From Alphaproteobacteria bacterium HGW-Alphaproteobacteria-4 (GTDB lineage Bacteria; Pseudomonadota; Alphaproteobacteria; Rhodobacterales; Rhodobacteraceae), in contig PHEE01000009.1 of NCBI GenBank assembly GCA_002842855.1, positions 124,001 to 188,000 on the forward strand: 64,000 nt of DNA, given 5' to 3'. Positions 38,342 to 48,707 of the stretch are shown here, piece after piece (position 1 is the first letter of the stretch; the number at the start of each line of letters is the position of its first letter). Under the pieces are notes generated by a model, which had not been told where the DNA came from, made no database searches, and saw only the letters and a program-made list of their open reading frames with translations. The translations under genes and the position numbers were made by a program.

Positions 38342-40501
38342 TCAGCCAACCGCCGCCGCGAAGGCTTGGCGGTAAAGCGCTGAAAGCTCGGCCATCGGCG
38401 CACTGTCGCCACCGAAGCTGACCGCCGCGCCGCCGAATTTTCCGACCGTTGCCACCGGCACCCCGGCCTTCCCTGCCGCAACCATCAGCGCCTCGGCCTG
38501 ATCAAACGCGCAGGCAACCAGATAGCGTGCCTGATCTTCGCCGAAAAGCTGTGCGATGTCGGCGGTGGCAAGGCTGACACCGACCCCCGCAGATTCCGCC
38601 ATCTCGAAGGCGGCAAGCGCCAGCCCGCCATCGGCAAGGTCGGTCGCGGCCGCGACCAGCTTGCGGTTGGTGCGCAGGAATTCGCCGTGTTTGCGCTCGG
38701 CGACAAGGTTCACATGCGGCGCATCGCCCGCCTCCAGCCCGAAAGCCTCGGCCAAGAGCGCCGACTGGCCAAGGTGGCCCGTGGTGGTGCCGATCACCAG
38801 TGCCAGATCGCCCGCCCGCGGCAGCCCCGCGATCAGATCATCGAGCGAAGCCAGCAAGCCCACGCCGCCGATGGTGGGGGTGGGCAGAATGCCGGTGCCG
38901 TCGGTTTCGTTGTAAAGCGAGACGTTGCCCGAAACGATGGGGAAATCGAGTGCAAGGCACGCGGCGCCGATGCCCTTTACCGCGCCCACCAGTTGCCCCA
39001 TGATCTCGGGCTTTTCCGGGTTGCCGAAGTTGAGGTTGTCAGTGGTGGCCAGCGGCAGCGCGCCCACGGCGGTTAGGTTGCGGTAGGCCTCGGCCACCGC
39101 CTGCGCGCCGCCCTGATAGGGGTTGGCCTTCACATAGCGCGGGGTCACATCGCTGGTGAAGGCCAGCGCCTTGCCGGTGCCGTGCACCCGCACCACGCCC
39201 GCGCCCAAGCCCGGCCGGCGCACCGTATCGGCCCCCACCTGGCAATCGTATTGCTCCCAGACCCAGGCTTTGTGCGCGTAATTCGGGCTGCCGATCAGCG
39301 CTTTCAGCGCGGCAATGGGTGCGATGGCCGGGAACGGCCCAAGCGGCGCCGGGGCAGGGGTTTCGACCCAGGGCCGGTCATATTCCGGCGCGCTTGACGA
39401 AAGCTTGCTCAGCGGCAGGTCGGCCTTCACCTCGTTGCCGTGCAAGATCAGGAACCGGTCCTCGGCGATGGTTTCGCCGACGATGGCGAAATCCAGATCC
39501 CATTTTTCAAAGATCGCCCGCGCCACCGCCTCGCGCTCGGGCTTCAGGACCATCAGCATCCGCTCCTGAGACTCGCTGAGCATCATTTCGTAGGCGGTCA
39601 TGCCGGTTTCGCGCACCGGCACCCGGTCGAGGTCGAGCCGGATGCCAAGCCCGCCCTTGTCGCCCATTTCCACCGCCGAGCAGGTCAGCCCGGCCGCGCC
39701 CATATCCTGAATCGAAATGACCGAATCCGAGGCCATCAGCTCAAGGCAGGCTTCCAGCAGGCATTTCTCGGTGAAGGGGTCGCCGACCTGCACTGTGGGG
39801 CGCTTTTCCTCGATGGTATCGTCAAACTCGGCGCTGGCCATGGTAGCGCCGCCGACCCCGTCGCGGCCCGTTTTCGCACCGAGGTAAACCACCGGCATGC
39901 CCACGCCCGAGGCAGCGGAATAGAAAATCTTGTCGGCATCGGCCAGCCCCGCCGCGAAGGCATTGACCAGACAGTTGCCGTTGTAACTGCGGTGAAAGCG
40001 CACCTCGCCGCCCACGTTGGGCACACCAAAGGCGTTGCCATAGGCGCCGATGCCTTCGACCACGCCTTTCACGAGATGCGCGGTTTTCGGGTGCGAGGGC
40101 AGGCCAAAGCTCAAGCTGTCCATCGCCGCAATTGGCCGCGCGCCCATGGTGAACACATCGCGCAGAATGCCGCCGATGCCGGTGGCGGCACCCTGATGCG
40201 GCTCGATGTAGCTGGGGTGGTTGTGGCTTTCCATTTTGAACACCACCGCCTGCCCGTCGCCGATATCGACTACACCGGCGTTTTCGCCGGGCCCGCAGAT
40301 CACCTGTGGCCCGGTCGTCGGCAGCGTGCGCAGCCATTTCTTTGAGGATTTGTAGCTGCAATGCTCGTTCCACATCGCCGAAAAGATGCCAAGCTCGGTA
40401 AAGCTGGGCACCCGCCCGATAATCTCCAGCAGGCGCGCGTATTCATCGGGCTTCATGCCATGCGCGGCGACCAGTTCCGGCGTGATCTTTGGCTCGTCCA
40501 T
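38342..40501 (-). CDS. purL: Phosphoribosylformylglycinamidine synthase subunit PurL
   Basis: The 719-residue enzyme is the small-type PurL that works with PurS and PurQ in purine synthesis. Motifs include [18 protein letters not shown], the SHNHPS histidine segment, [20 protein letters not shown] and the second-half [12 protein letters not shown] 40501 (start [10 protein letters not shown]) has a GGGGGG ribosome binding site. It heads the purL-bolA-grxD operon. Confidence 0.96.
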   Translation of the reverse strand: MDEPKITPELVAAHGMKPDEYARLLEIIGRVPSFTELGIFSAMWNEHCSYKSSKKWLRTLPTTGPQVICGPGENAGVVDIGDGQAVVFKMESHNHPSYIEPHQGAATGIGGILRDVFTMGARPIAAMDSLSFGLPSHPKTAHLVKGVVEGIGAYGNAFGVPNVGGEVRFHRSYNGNCLVNAFAAGLADADKIFYSAASGVGMPVVYLGAKTGRDGVGGATMASAEFDDTIEEKRPTVQVGDPFTEKCLLEACLELMASDSVISIQDMGAAGLTCSAVEMGDKGGLGIRLDLDRVPVRETGMTAYEMMLSESQERMLMVLKPEREAVARAIFEKWDLDFAIVGETIAEDRFLILHGNEVKADLPLSKLSSSAPEYDRPWVETPAPAPLGPFPAIAPIAALKALIGSPNYAHKAWVWEQYDCQVGADTVRRPGLGAGVVRVHGTGKALAFTSDVTPRYVKANPYQGGAQAVAEAYRNLTAVGALPLATTDNLNFGNPEKPEIMGQLVGAVKGIGAACLALDFPIVSGNVSLYNETDGTGILPTPTIGGVGLLASLDDLIAGLPRAGDLALVIGTTTGHLGQSALLAEAFGLEAGDAPHVNLVAERKHGEFLRTNRKLVAAATDLADGGLALAAFEMAESAGVGVSLATADIAQLFGEDQARYLVACAFDQAEALMVAAGKAGVPVATVGKFGGAAVSFGGDSAPMAELSALYRQAFAAAVG

Positions 40502-40589
40502 ATCGGCCCCCCGTGGCATGCTGCCCGCGTCATAATTGAGCGTCCAGCACGGGGGAAGCGCAGAATCGCCCACCACGCGCGCGCGGGGC

Positions 40590-40616
40590 AAAAAAAGACC
40601 GGGCAAAAGCCCGGCC
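40590..40616 (-). terminator. Rho-independent terminator reading leftwards, after the LysR gene
   Basis: On the minus strand CCGGGC/GCCCGG with a TTTT loop is followed by TC and seven Ts. It lies 147 bp past the LysR stop. The interval also shows a CTACCTCCCTG anti-Shine-Dalgarno-like segment (complement of about 40626-40636), so a small RNA is possible. Confidence 0.8.
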
Positions 40617-40762
40617 TAAGTCCAACAGGGAGGTAGAAGCCGATGAGAGTTTCCTCAAACCACCGTCTTCATCGCCCGATTTATGGGCAGTCGGCGAAGC
40701 GATCAAGGGGCAAATTGCTGCAGCTGCATCATTGCCGCCATGCGTTGCAGGCATGCCTCACT

Positions 40763-41674
40763 TCAATCGCCGGTTGCGGGCCCCTCGGCCTGTTGGCGGC
40801 GGTAGGCAACGATCTCTTCCTGCACGAAATCGCGGAAGGCCGAGACCCGGCGCGATTGGCGCAATTCCTCGGGGTAGGCAAGGAACACCGGCACCTCGAC
40901 CGATTCGACCTCGGGCAGCACCCGCACCAGATGCGGAAAGTCCGCGGTCAGGTAATCGGGCAGCACGCCAACGCCGATATGATTAAGCACCCCTTGCAGC
41001 ACGCCGAAGTAATTGTTGACCGTCAAAGACGAGCGGCTTTCATAGCCCAGCAACCGGTTCGAAAGCTCGGCACCTGCTGCGACTTGCGGCGTGGAAGGGT
41101 TTTGGCAGATCACGCGATGCGTCGCCAGATCTTCCAGCCGCATCGGCATGCCCGCCCGCGCCAGATATTCGGGTGAGGCGTATAGCCGCATGCGGATGTT
41201 CATCAGCCGCTTGCGGATCAGGTCGGCCTGGCTCGGCTCTTTCATCCGAATCGCCACATCGGCCTCGCGCATCGGCAGATCGAGCACCCGCTCCTCCAGC
41301 ATCAGGTCGATCTTCAGGTCGGGGTAGCGCTCATAAAGCTTCACCAGTCGCGGCACCAGCCAAAGCGTGCCGAATCCGGTGGCGGTCGTCACCTTCAACT
41401 CGCCGAAAACCTCTTCTTCGCTGTCGCGGATACGCGCAGCGGCGCTGTCGAGCTTGCGCGCCATCATCGCGGTGGCATCGAACAGCAGTTCCCCCTGCTC
41501 GGTGAGAATCAGCCCGCGTGCGTGACGGTGAAAAAGCGTGGTGCCCAGGCTCTCTTCAAGCGACCTTATCTGTCGGCTGACGGCGGATTGCGAAAGGTGC
41601 AGCGTGTCCCCGGCATGGGTCAAAGACCCCGCGTCGGCGACCGCGTGAAAGATTCTGAGCTTGTCCCAATCCAT
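40763..41674 (-). CDS. LysR family transcriptional regulator
   Basis: The 303-residue protein has a LysR winged helix (about 1-62; SLTHAGDTLHLSQSAVSRQI) and a substrate-binding-like domain. It has no cysteine pair or other feature that identifies the inducer. Divergent placement from the indolepyruvate oxidoreductase gene suggests that it controls that gene. ATG 41674 is favoured; an in-frame GTG lies three codons upstream. Confidence 0.88.
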   Translation of the reverse strand: MDWDKLRIFHAVADAGSLTHAGDTLHLSQSAVSRQIRSLEESLGTTLFHRHARGLILTEQGELLFDATAMMARKLDSAAARIRDSEEEVFGELKVTTATGFGTLWLVPRLVKLYERYPDLKIDLMLEERVLDLPMREADVAIRMKEPSQADLIRKRLMNIRMRLYASPEYLARAGMPMRLEDLATHRVICQNPSTPQVAAGAELSNRLLGYESRSSLTVNNYFGVLQGVLNHIGVGVLPDYLTADFPHLVRVLPEVESVEVPVFLAYPEELRQSRRVSAFRDFVQEEIVAYRRQQAEGPATGD

Positions 41675-41772
41675 CGCCGACACTTTCTGTTACCGTTACC
41701 GATCATACCGCACGGTTCCTTACATATCGCCCCTAAAGTTGACAAACATGTTTCATGCGTCTTTCTGCTTTG

Positions 41773-41797
41773 TAGGTCAGTTAGTTTGACCTATAAT
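41773..41797. promoter_or_regulatory. Perfect inverted repeat and -10 before the indolepyruvate oxidoreductase gene
   Basis: TAGGTCA (41773-41779) and TGACCTA (41787-41793) form a perfect 7-bp inverted repeat with a 7-bp spacer, overlapping TATAAT at 41792-41797 by two bases. Binding here would block RNA polymerase. The binding protein is not known. Confidence 0.65.
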
Positions 41798-41832
41798 ACC
41801 GGCACTGCACATTTCCTGGGAGGGGGTGCCTT

Positions 41833-44800
41833 ATGGCTAAGCACGAAATAACTCTGGCCGACCGGTTTGATCTGGCCAGATCGCCCGTGCTTTTGAACGG
41901 CACGCAGGCGCTGGTGCGGCTGATGCTGGCACAGGCGGCGCGCGACCGTGCTGCGGGGCTTGATACCGCTGGCTACGTCACCGGCTACAGGGGCAGCCCG
42001 CTCGGCGCGGTTGACATGCAGATGGCGCGTGCTGCGCGTGAACTGGCGGCTGCAAATGTGCTGTTTCAGCCCGGTCTCAACGAAGACCTTGCGGCCACCG
42101 CGATCTGGGGAACCCAGCAGGCGGAACTGCGCGGCGAGGGGCGGCATCAGGGGGTGTTCGCGCTCTGGTACGGCAAGGGGCCGGGCGTTGACCGCTCGGG
42201 CGACGTGATGCGGCACGCCAACATGGCGGGCACCTCGGCATTTGGTGGTGTGCTGATGGCGATGGGCGATGACCACACCGGCGAATCTTCCACCGTGCTG
42301 CACCAGTCTGACTGGGCGCTGGTTGATGCCTATATGCCCGTGCTTTCCCCCGCCGGGGTGCAGGAAATTCTCGACCTTGGCCATTACGGCTATGCGCTGT
42401 CGCGCTATGCCGGGGTCTGGGTTGGCCTCAAGACGATGAAAGACACGGTTGAGGCCACTGCGGTGGTTGATGGCAACCCGTTCCGCACCAGCTTCAAGAC
42501 ACCCGATTTTCCGCTGCCCAAGGGCGGGCTGAACATTCGGCTTGGCGATACGCCGGTGGCGCAGGAAGCCCGGATGATCGACCACAAACGCTTTGCCGCC
42601 GAGGCCTTCGCGCGGGCCAACCGCATCGACAAACGGGTGCACGGGGTCGCGGGCGCCAAAATCGGCTTTGTCGCAGCGGGCAAGAACTGGCTCGACCTGG
42701 TGCACGCCTTTGCCCTTCTGGGGCTGGACCCCGACGAACTCACCCGCCTTGGCGTCACCACCTGGAAGGTCGCGCAGACTTTTCCGATGGACATGAAATC
42801 GTTTTCCGAATGGGCCGAGGGGCTCGATCTGATCGTTGTCGTCGAGGAAAAGCGCAAGCTGATCGAGGTGCAGGTCAAGGAGGCGATCTTTGACAAACGC
42901 CGAGGTCGGCGCGTTTACGGCTGGAAGCACGCGGTGACGGGCGAGGAGCTTTTTCCCACCCGTTACGCGCTCGACCCGGTGATGATCGCCGAAAAGATCG
43001 GTCAGGTGCTGACCGAGGAAGGCCGCGCCACCGCCGATGTGCAGGCGGGTCTTGCCCGCATCAGTGAGGCGCGCCGCGCCGACAATGCCCCCGAAATTGC
43101 CACCCGCACGCCGTGGTTCTGCTCGGGCTGCCCGCACAACTCATCGACCCGCCTGCCCGAGGGCAGCCGCGCCTACGCGGGCATCGGCTGCCACTACATG
43201 GTGCAGTGGATGGACCGCGACACCCAAGGCTTCACCCATATGGGCGGCGAGGGCGCGAACTGGGTTGGCGAAGCGCCATTTTCCACCCGCGCGCATGTGT
43301 TCCAGAACCTTGGTGACGGCACCTACAACCACTCGGGCGTGCAGGCGATCCGCGCGGCGCTCGCGGCAAAAACCACCATCACCTACAAGATCCTGTTCAA
43401 CGATGCCGTGGCGATGACCGGCGGCCAGGCCAACGAGGGCGGCCTGACCGCGCAGCAGATCACCCGCGAGATAAAGGCAATGGGCGTGGCCCCGATCGTG
43501 GTGGTCTATGACGAAAAGGAAGCGCTTGACCTTTCCAGCTTCCCGCCCGGTGTCGAAAAGGTCGAACGCGCCGGATTGATGCAGGTGCAGGAACGGCTTG
43601 CCAAAGCCCCCGGCGTTTCCGCCATTGTCTATGTGCAGACCTGCGCCGCCGAAAAGCGCCGCCGCCGCAAGCGCGGGCAATTCCCCGACCCCGACAAACG
43701 CGTGTTCATCAATACCGATGTCTGCGAGGGCTGCGGCGATTGCGGGGTGCAATCGAACTGTGTCTCGATCGTGCCGGTCGAAACCCCGCTTGGCACCAAA
43801 CGCGCAATCGACCAATCGAGCTGCAACAAGGATTTTTCGTGCCTCAAGGGCTTTTGCCCCTCGTTCGTCACCGTCGAGGGCGCGAAACTGCGCAAGGCCG
43901 CCACCGCCGCGGTGGCGCTGCCCGATCTGCCCTTGCCCACGCTTCCCGCCATTCATGGCACCCATAACGTCGTCATCACCGGCGTCGGCGGCACCGGGGT
44001 TGTCACCGTGGGCGCCGTGCTTGCCATGGCCGCGCATATTGATGGCAAGGGCGCGGGCATGATGGAAATGGCGGGCCTCGCGCAAAAGGGCGGCGCGGTG
44101 CACATCCACCTGCGCCTAGCCAACCGGCCCGAAGACATTTCCGCCATTCGCGTGGCGGTGGGCGAGGCCGATTGCGTGATCGGCGGCGATCTGGTGGTCA
44201 CCGCCGGGTCAAAAACCCTTGGCCTGATGCGCACCGGCCGCACCGGTGCGGTGGTCAACAGCCACGAGATCGTAACCGGCGAGTTTACCCGCAACCGCGA
44301 TTTCCGCCTGCCCGCCGACCGGCTGCGGCTGTCGCTTGAGGCGCGTCTGGGCGCGGCTGTGGCATTCTTTGACGCTTCCGATCTTACCCGCGCCGCACTC
44401 GGCGATTCGATCTATTCCAATATCGCGGTGCTGGGGGCGGCGTGGCAGCAGGGCCTCATTCCGCTCAGCCTTGAGGCGATTTCGCGGGCCATCGTGCTCA
44501 ACGGCGCCGGCCCCGAGGCCAACCAGCGCGCCTTTGATCTTGGCCGCTGGGCCGTGGCCTTCCCCGATCAGGCCGCGCGGCTTCTGGCCCCCGCCGAACC
44601 CGCCCCCGAACCCGACCCGGTCGAAACTCGCGCCGCCCAGCTTGTCGCCTACCAGAATGAGGCGCTGGCCGACCGCTACCGCGCCCTTGTTGCCCGCGCC
44701 CCCGAAAGCCTGCGCGCCTCGGTCGCCAAGGGCTACCACAAGCTGCTGGCCTACAAGGACGAATACGAGGTTGCCCGCCTGCACCTTGCCACCGCCACCA

Positions 44801-45228
44801 AGGCGCAGACCGAGTTTGAGGGCGACCTCAAGCTTACCTTCCACCTCGCGCCGCCGATCCTTACCCGCAAGGGCCCCGATGGCCGCCCGGTGAAACGTGC
44901 CTTCGGCCCCTGGATGGGCCGCGCCTTCAGGGCTCTCGCCCGCCTCAAGGGGCTGCGCGGCACCCCGCTTGACCCCTTCGGCTACTTCCCCGAGCGCCGC
45001 ATGGAACGCGCCCTGATCGCCCAATACGAACGCGACATGGCCGAATTGCTGCCTGCCCTAACCCCCGCCACCCTGCCGATCTTGCGCGAACTGGCGGAAC
45101 TGCCGCTGACCATCCGCGGCTTCGGCCCGGTCAAAGCCGCCGCCGCCGCTGCCGCCGCTACCCGCCGCGAAACCCTTCTGGCCGCCTTTCGCAGAGGTGG
45201 GGCCCCCACCGCCCAAGCCGCCGAATAG
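41833..45228 (+). CDS. Indolepyruvate ferredoxin oxidoreductase, fused subunits
   Basis: The 1131-residue thiamine-diphosphate enzyme oxidatively decarboxylates aryl pyruvates (from aromatic amino acids) to aryl-CoA, passing electrons to ferredoxin. The N-terminal half covers the pyruvate-ferredoxin-type TPP domains ([11 protein letters not shown] near the start); a cysteine-rich 4Fe-4S ferredoxin stretch ([13 protein letters not shown], about residues 627-640, and further cysteines to about 675) follows, then the gamma domain ([11 protein letters not shown]) and a C-terminal domain. It is the alphaproteobacterial IorA-IorB fusion. A GGGAGGGGG site precedes ATG 41833. Confidence 0.93.
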   Translation: MAKHEITLADRFDLARSPVLLNGTQALVRLMLAQAARDRAAGLDTAGYVTGYRGSPLGAVDMQMARAARELAAANVLFQPGLNEDLAATAIWGTQQAELRGEGRHQGVFALWYGKGPGVDRSGDVMRHANMAGTSAFGGVLMAMGDDHTGESSTVLHQSDWALVDAYMPVLSPAGVQEILDLGHYGYALSRYAGVWVGLKTMKDTVEATAVVDGNPFRTSFKTPDFPLPKGGLNIRLGDTPVAQEARMIDHKRFAAEAFARANRIDKRVHGVAGAKIGFVAAGKNWLDLVHAFALLGLDPDELTRLGVTTWKVAQTFPMDMKSFSEWAEGLDLIVVVEEKRKLIEVQVKEAIFDKRRGRRVYGWKHAVTGEELFPTRYALDPVMIAEKIGQVLTEEGRATADVQAGLARISEARRADNAPEIATRTPWFCSGCPHNSSTRLPEGSRAYAGIGCHYMVQWMDRDTQGFTHMGGEGANWVGEAPFSTRAHVFQNLGDGTYNHSGVQAIRAALAAKTTITYKILFNDAVAMTGGQANEGGLTAQQITREIKAMGVAPIVVVYDEKEALDLSSFPPGVEKVERAGLMQVQERLAKAPGVSAIVYVQTCAAEKRRRRKRGQFPDPDKRVFINTDVCEGCGDCGVQSNCVSIVPVETPLGTKRAIDQSSCNKDFSCLKGFCPSFVTVEGAKLRKAATAAVALPDLPLPTLPAIHGTHNVVITGVGGTGVVTVGAVLAMAAHIDGKGAGMMEMAGLAQKGGAVHIHLRLANRPEDISAIRVAVGEADCVIGGDLVVTAGSKTLGLMRTGRTGAVVNSHEIVTGEFTRNRDFRLPADRLRLSLEARLGAAVAFFDASDLTRAALGDSIYSNIAVLGAAWQQGLIPLSLEAISRAIVLNGAGPEANQRAFDLGRWAVAFPDQAARLLAPAEPAPEPDPVETRAAQLVAYQNEALADRYRALVARAPESLRASVAKGYHKLLAYKDEYEVARLHLATATKAQTEFEGDLKLTFHLAPPILTRKGPDGRPVKRAFGPWMGRAFRALARLKGLRGTPLDPFGYFPERRMERALIAQYERDMAELLPALTPATLPILRELAELPLTIRGFGPVKAAAAAAAATRRETLLAAFRRGGAPTAQAAE

Positions 45229-45296
45229 CGCTTGGATTTCTGCCGCAACGCGGCGTAGAAAGGGCCAAAGGCCCGGTCCGGGCCAAGGGGGGCAGC

Positions 45297-46109
45297 ATGG
45301 CGGTTGGTGTATTCGATAGCGGCCTTGGCGGCCTAACGGTGCTCGACGCGCTGCAGCAGCGCCTGCCGCAAGTGCCCTTCGTCTATTACGGCGACAACGC
45401 CCATACCCCCTACGGCGTGCGCGATGCCGATGACATCTTCGCGCTCACCTGTGCCGGGGTTGAACGGCTCTGGGCCGAGGGCTGCGACCTTGTCATCATC
45501 GCCTGCAACACCGCCTCCGCCGTGGCGCTCAAGCGTATGCAGGAAACCTGGCTACCCCCCGGCAAGCGCGCCCTTGGCGTGTTCGTGCCGCTGATCGAGG
45601 CCCTGACCGAGCGGCAATGGGGCGACAACTCGCCGCCGCGCGAGGTTGCTGTAAAACACGTCGCGCTGTTCGCCACCCCCGCCACCGTCTCTAGCCGCGC
45701 CTTCCAGCGCGAGCTTGCCTACCGTGCCATCGGGGTCGATGTCGAGGCGCAGCCCTGCGGTGGCGTGGTTGACGCCATCGAACAAGGCGATGAAATCCTT
45801 GCCGAAGCCCTCGTGCGCAGCCACGTCGATGCGCTCAAACGCCGGATGCCCCACCCCGAGGCCGCAATTCTCGGCTGCACCCATTACCCATTGGTGCAAA
45901 AGACCTTTCAAGACGCGCTCGGGCCACAGGTCAAGGTCTTCAGCCAGGCCAACCTCGTCGCCGAAAGCCTCGCCGATTACCTCACCCGCCGCCCCGAAAT
46001 GCTGGGCACCGGCACCCGCTCGGTGAACCTTACCACCGGCAACCCCGCGCAGGTCTCGGCCCGCGCCACCCAGTTTCTGCGCAAGGGCGTGAAGTTCGAA
46101 GCGGCGTAA
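45297..46109 (+). CDS. murI: Glutamate racemase
   Basis: The 270-residue enzyme makes D-glutamate for peptidoglycan. Both catalytic cysteines are present (IIACNTASA and LGCTHYPL), with the [10 protein letters not shown] start and [11 protein letters not shown] motif. It follows the indolepyruvate gene on the same strand after 68 bp, but the functions are unrelated. A region of 240 bp without genes follows. Confidence 0.96.
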   Translation: MAVGVFDSGLGGLTVLDALQQRLPQVPFVYYGDNAHTPYGVRDADDIFALTCAGVERLWAEGCDLVIIACNTASAVALKRMQETWLPPGKRALGVFVPLIEALTERQWGDNSPPREVAVKHVALFATPATVSSRAFQRELAYRAIGVDVEAQPCGGVVDAIEQGDEILAEALVRSHVDALKRRMPHPEAAILGCTHYPLVQKTFQDALGPQVKVFSQANLVAESLADYLTRRPEMLGTGTRSVNLTTGNPAQVSARATQFLRKGVKFEAA

Positions 46110-46349
46110 GGGGCGGCTCGCGCCCGCTTTGGGGGCAGGTTGGGCGTTGCCCCGCGCAAAGGGTGCCGGGCATCGGGGGAAGACCGCCTGAAAACCTGCT
46201 CGGCAAGCCAAGGCGAAAATCGCTCGGATGGGCCATCCTGGCGCGGCCCTCCGCCAAACCGTGCCAAACCCTTAACAAGAGATGAGATGCAAAATTAGAT
46301 CAATCCCTTACCCTTTATAACACGCGTGTTATGCCGTGCCCCAGCACGG
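46110..46349. other. Gene-free stretch between murI and the E2 gene, with a 16-bp palindrome
   Basis: No gene is seen. Base composition falls to AT-rich after 46260. A perfect 16-bp palindrome (46317-46332, ATAACACGCGTGTTAT) lies 18 bp past the E2 stop on the minus strand. It may be a protein-binding site or a weak hairpin end for the operon. Confidence 0.5.
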
Positions 46350-47249
46350 TCACAGCAGCAGCCGTCGCGGATCGGCCAGAAGGCCCGCATATCGGACCAG
46401 AAAGCGGGCCGCATCGGCACCATTGATAACCCGGTGGTCGTAGCTGAGGTCGAGCGGCACCATCGGCACCGGCTGCCACGCGCCGCCATCCCAGACCGGC
46501 AAGATTTCGCTGCGGGTTAGCCCGAGAATCGCCAGTTCCGGCGGGTTCACGATCGGGGTAAAGCCGATGCCGCCGATGCCGCCGAGGTTCGAGATTGTCA
46601 TCGAGGCGCCGCCCATTTCCTCGGGGCGGATCTTGCGGCCCTGGGCGCGGGCCGCAAGCTCGGCGATCTCGGCGGCGATCTGCCACAGTCCCTTGCGGTC
46701 GGCGTTGCGCAGGACCGGCACGATCAGCCCTTGCGGGGTATCAACCGCAACGCCGACGTGGACGTAATGCTTGGTTATCAGCGTGGCGCCATCGGCCGAA
46801 AGCGAGGCATTGAAACGCGGAAACTCGGTCAGGCACCGGGCAAGCGCCTTTGCATGAAATGCCAGCGCGGTCAGCCTGATGCCGCGCGCCGCAGCCTCGG
46901 GTTTCATCACCGCCCGGAAGGCCTCAATGGCGCGCATGTCGGCGCGGTCGTGGTGGGTGACCTGCGGGATCAGCGCATGCGCGGCAGCAAGGTTTGCCGC
47001 CGCCAGTTGTGCGATGCGCGGCATCGGCTCGGGGCTGACCGGGCCATATTGCGCGTGGTCCACTGCCCAGTAGCGCCTTGGGTCGTCAGCGGCGGTCGTC
47101 GCGGGTGCGCCAGCCGCGCCGCCAGCAAGGTGGCGGTCCACATCTTCGCGTGCCAGCGTCTCGCGGCCCGTGGCGCGGGCCAGCGCGGCAAGATCAACGC
47201 CCTTTGCCCCGGCATAGGCGCGCACCGAAGGCGAGGCGATGAACCGCAT
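46350..47249 (-). CDS. 2-oxoacid dehydrogenase E2 acyltransferase lacking a lipoyl domain
   Basis: The 299-residue protein has a peripheral-subunit-binding domain (about 4-45; SPSVRAYAGAKGVDLAAL) and the catalytic acyltransferase domain (about 75-299), with ISNLGGIGG and the active-site HRVINGADAARF. The histidine is kept; the usual aspartate is Asn, as in some PDH-E2 enzymes. No lipoyl domain precedes it, so it must use the lipoyl arm of the protein encoded at 48708-49715. The C-terminal style is closer to beta/gammaproteobacterial PDH E2. It is the last gene of the operon. Confidence 0.88.
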   Translation of the reverse strand: MRFIASPSVRAYAGAKGVDLAALARATGRETLAREDVDRHLAGGAAGAPATTAADDPRRYWAVDHAQYGPVSPEPMPRIAQLAAANLAAAHALIPQVTHHDRADMRAIEAFRAVMKPEAAARGIRLTALAFHAKALARCLTEFPRFNASLSADGATLITKHYVHVGVAVDTPQGLIVPVLRNADRKGLWQIAAEIAELAARAQGRKIRPEEMGGASMTISNLGGIGGIGFTPIVNPPELAILGLTRSEILPVWDGGAWQPVPMVPLDLSYDHRVINGADAARFLVRYAGLLADPRRLLL

Positions 47250-47259
47250 CAACGCCCCC

Positions 47260-48690
47260 TTACCAGCTTGCCGAAATGTATTGTGTTTCCATGAACTCAA
47301 GCATCCCCTCGTGCCCGCCCTCTCGGCCGAGGCCAGATTGCTTGACGCCGCCGAAGGGTGCCGCCGGGTCGCTGACCAGCCCTCGGTTCAGGCCGACCAT
47401 GCCGTATTCCAGCCGCTCGCACACCTGCAAGCCGCGCTTCATATCTTGCGTGAAGACATAGCCCACCAGCCCGTATTCGGTGGCATTGGCGCGGGCGATG
47501 ACATCTTCCTGATCGGTAAAGGTCTGGATCGCGGCGACCGGGCCGAAGATTTCATCGTGCACACAGGCAGCGGTTTCGGGAACATTCGAGAGCACCGTGG
47601 GCGGGTAGAAATAGCCCTTGCCCTGCGGCACGAAGCCGCCAAGCTCGACCCTGGCGCCCTTGGCCACCGCATCTTCCACAAAGGCCGCGACCTTGTCGCG
47701 GGTGTCGGCGTTGACAAGGGGGCCCACATCAACGCCCTCATCAAGCCCGTTACCCATGGTCAGCGCGGCCATTGCAGCGGTGAATCTGGCGGTAAAGGCT
47801 TCGGCCACCGCCGCATGCACATAGATGCGGTTGGCGGCGGTGCAGGCCTCGCCCAGATTGCGCATTTTTGCCAGCATCGCGCCCTGCACGGCAAGGTCAA
47901 TGTCAGCGTCTTCAAACACGATCAGCGGCGCATTGCCACCCAGTTCCATCGCCGGTTTCAGCACCTGATCGGCGGCGGATTGCAGCAGCTTGCGGCCCAC
48001 CCCGGTCGAGCCGGTAAAGCTGACCACCCGCACGCGGGGGTCGCGCAGCATATGATCGACCAGCGCCCCCGATTTGCGTGAGGGCAGCACGTTCACCAGC
48101 CCCTTTGGCACCCCGGCCTCGGCCAGCAAGGGCATCAGCGCCAGCATGGTCAGCGGGGTTTCCGAGGCGGGCTTGATGATCACCGCGCAGCCCGCCGCCA
48201 GCGCCGGGGCGATCTTGCGGGTGCCCATCGCCGCCGGATAGTTCCATGGCGTCACCAGCACCGCCAGCCCCGCGGGCTTGTGCTGCACGATGATGCGGGC
48301 ACCCGAGGCAGGCGCGTGGGTGATGATGCCATCGGCGCGCACCGCCTCTTCGGCAAACCAGCGGAAAAATTCGGCGGCATAGGTGGCCTCGCCCATCGCA
48401 TCGGCCCGTGCCTTGCCGTTTTCCAGCGTGATCAGCCGGGCGAACTCGGGCAGCCGCGCGGTCATCAGCTCCCATGCCTTGCGCAGCACCTCCGAGCGCG
48501 CGCGCGGGGTGCGGGCGGCCCAGTCTTTCATCGCGGCCGCGGCAGCATCCATCGCCGCATCCGCATCGGCAATTTCGGCCGAGGCGACCGAAGCCAGCAC
48601 TTCTTCGGTGGCCGGGTTGATGACATCAAAGCGCACGCCACCGCTGCCCGCACGCCAGGCGCCGTCGATGTAAAGGTCGGTGTATGTCAT
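47260..48690 (-). CDS. NAD(P)-dependent aldehyde dehydrogenase, succinate-semialdehyde type
   Basis: The 476-residue ALDH has a GSTGVG cofactor motif, ELGGNAPLIV with the catalytic glutamate, and the catalytic cysteine in LGEACTAANR (a GEAC rather than GQVC form, as in GabD-like enzymes). ATG 48690 has GGAAAG 6 nt upstream. It is set between the lipoyl and E2 genes. In context it may oxidise an aldehyde intermediate such as a semialdehyde from the locus's unknown substrate. Confidence 0.88.
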   Translation of the reverse strand: MTYTDLYIDGAWRAGSGGVRFDVINPATEEVLASVASAEIADADAAMDAAAAAMKDWAARTPRARSEVLRKAWELMTARLPEFARLITLENGKARADAMGEATYAAEFFRWFAEEAVRADGIITHAPASGARIIVQHKPAGLAVLVTPWNYPAAMGTRKIAPALAAGCAVIIKPASETPLTMLALMPLLAEAGVPKGLVNVLPSRKSGALVDHMLRDPRVRVVSFTGSTGVGRKLLQSAADQVLKPAMELGGNAPLIVFEDADIDLAVQGAMLAKMRNLGEACTAANRIYVHAAVAEAFTARFTAAMAALTMGNGLDEGVDVGPLVNADTRDKVAAFVEDAVAKGARVELGGFVPQGKGYFYPPTVLSNVPETAACVHDEIFGPVAAIQTFTDQEDVIARANATEYGLVGYVFTQDMKRGLQVCERLEYGMVGLNRGLVSDPAAPFGGVKQSGLGREGGHEGMLEFMETQYISASW

Positions 48691-48707
48691 GGCGTCTTTC
48701 CGTTGTG

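Noticed and set aside
40643-41176. Plus-strand frame with a fair GGGAGG site before ATG
   Set aside because: Most of it lies antisense to the LysR gene, the product has no motif, and the region looks better as terminator/3' end.
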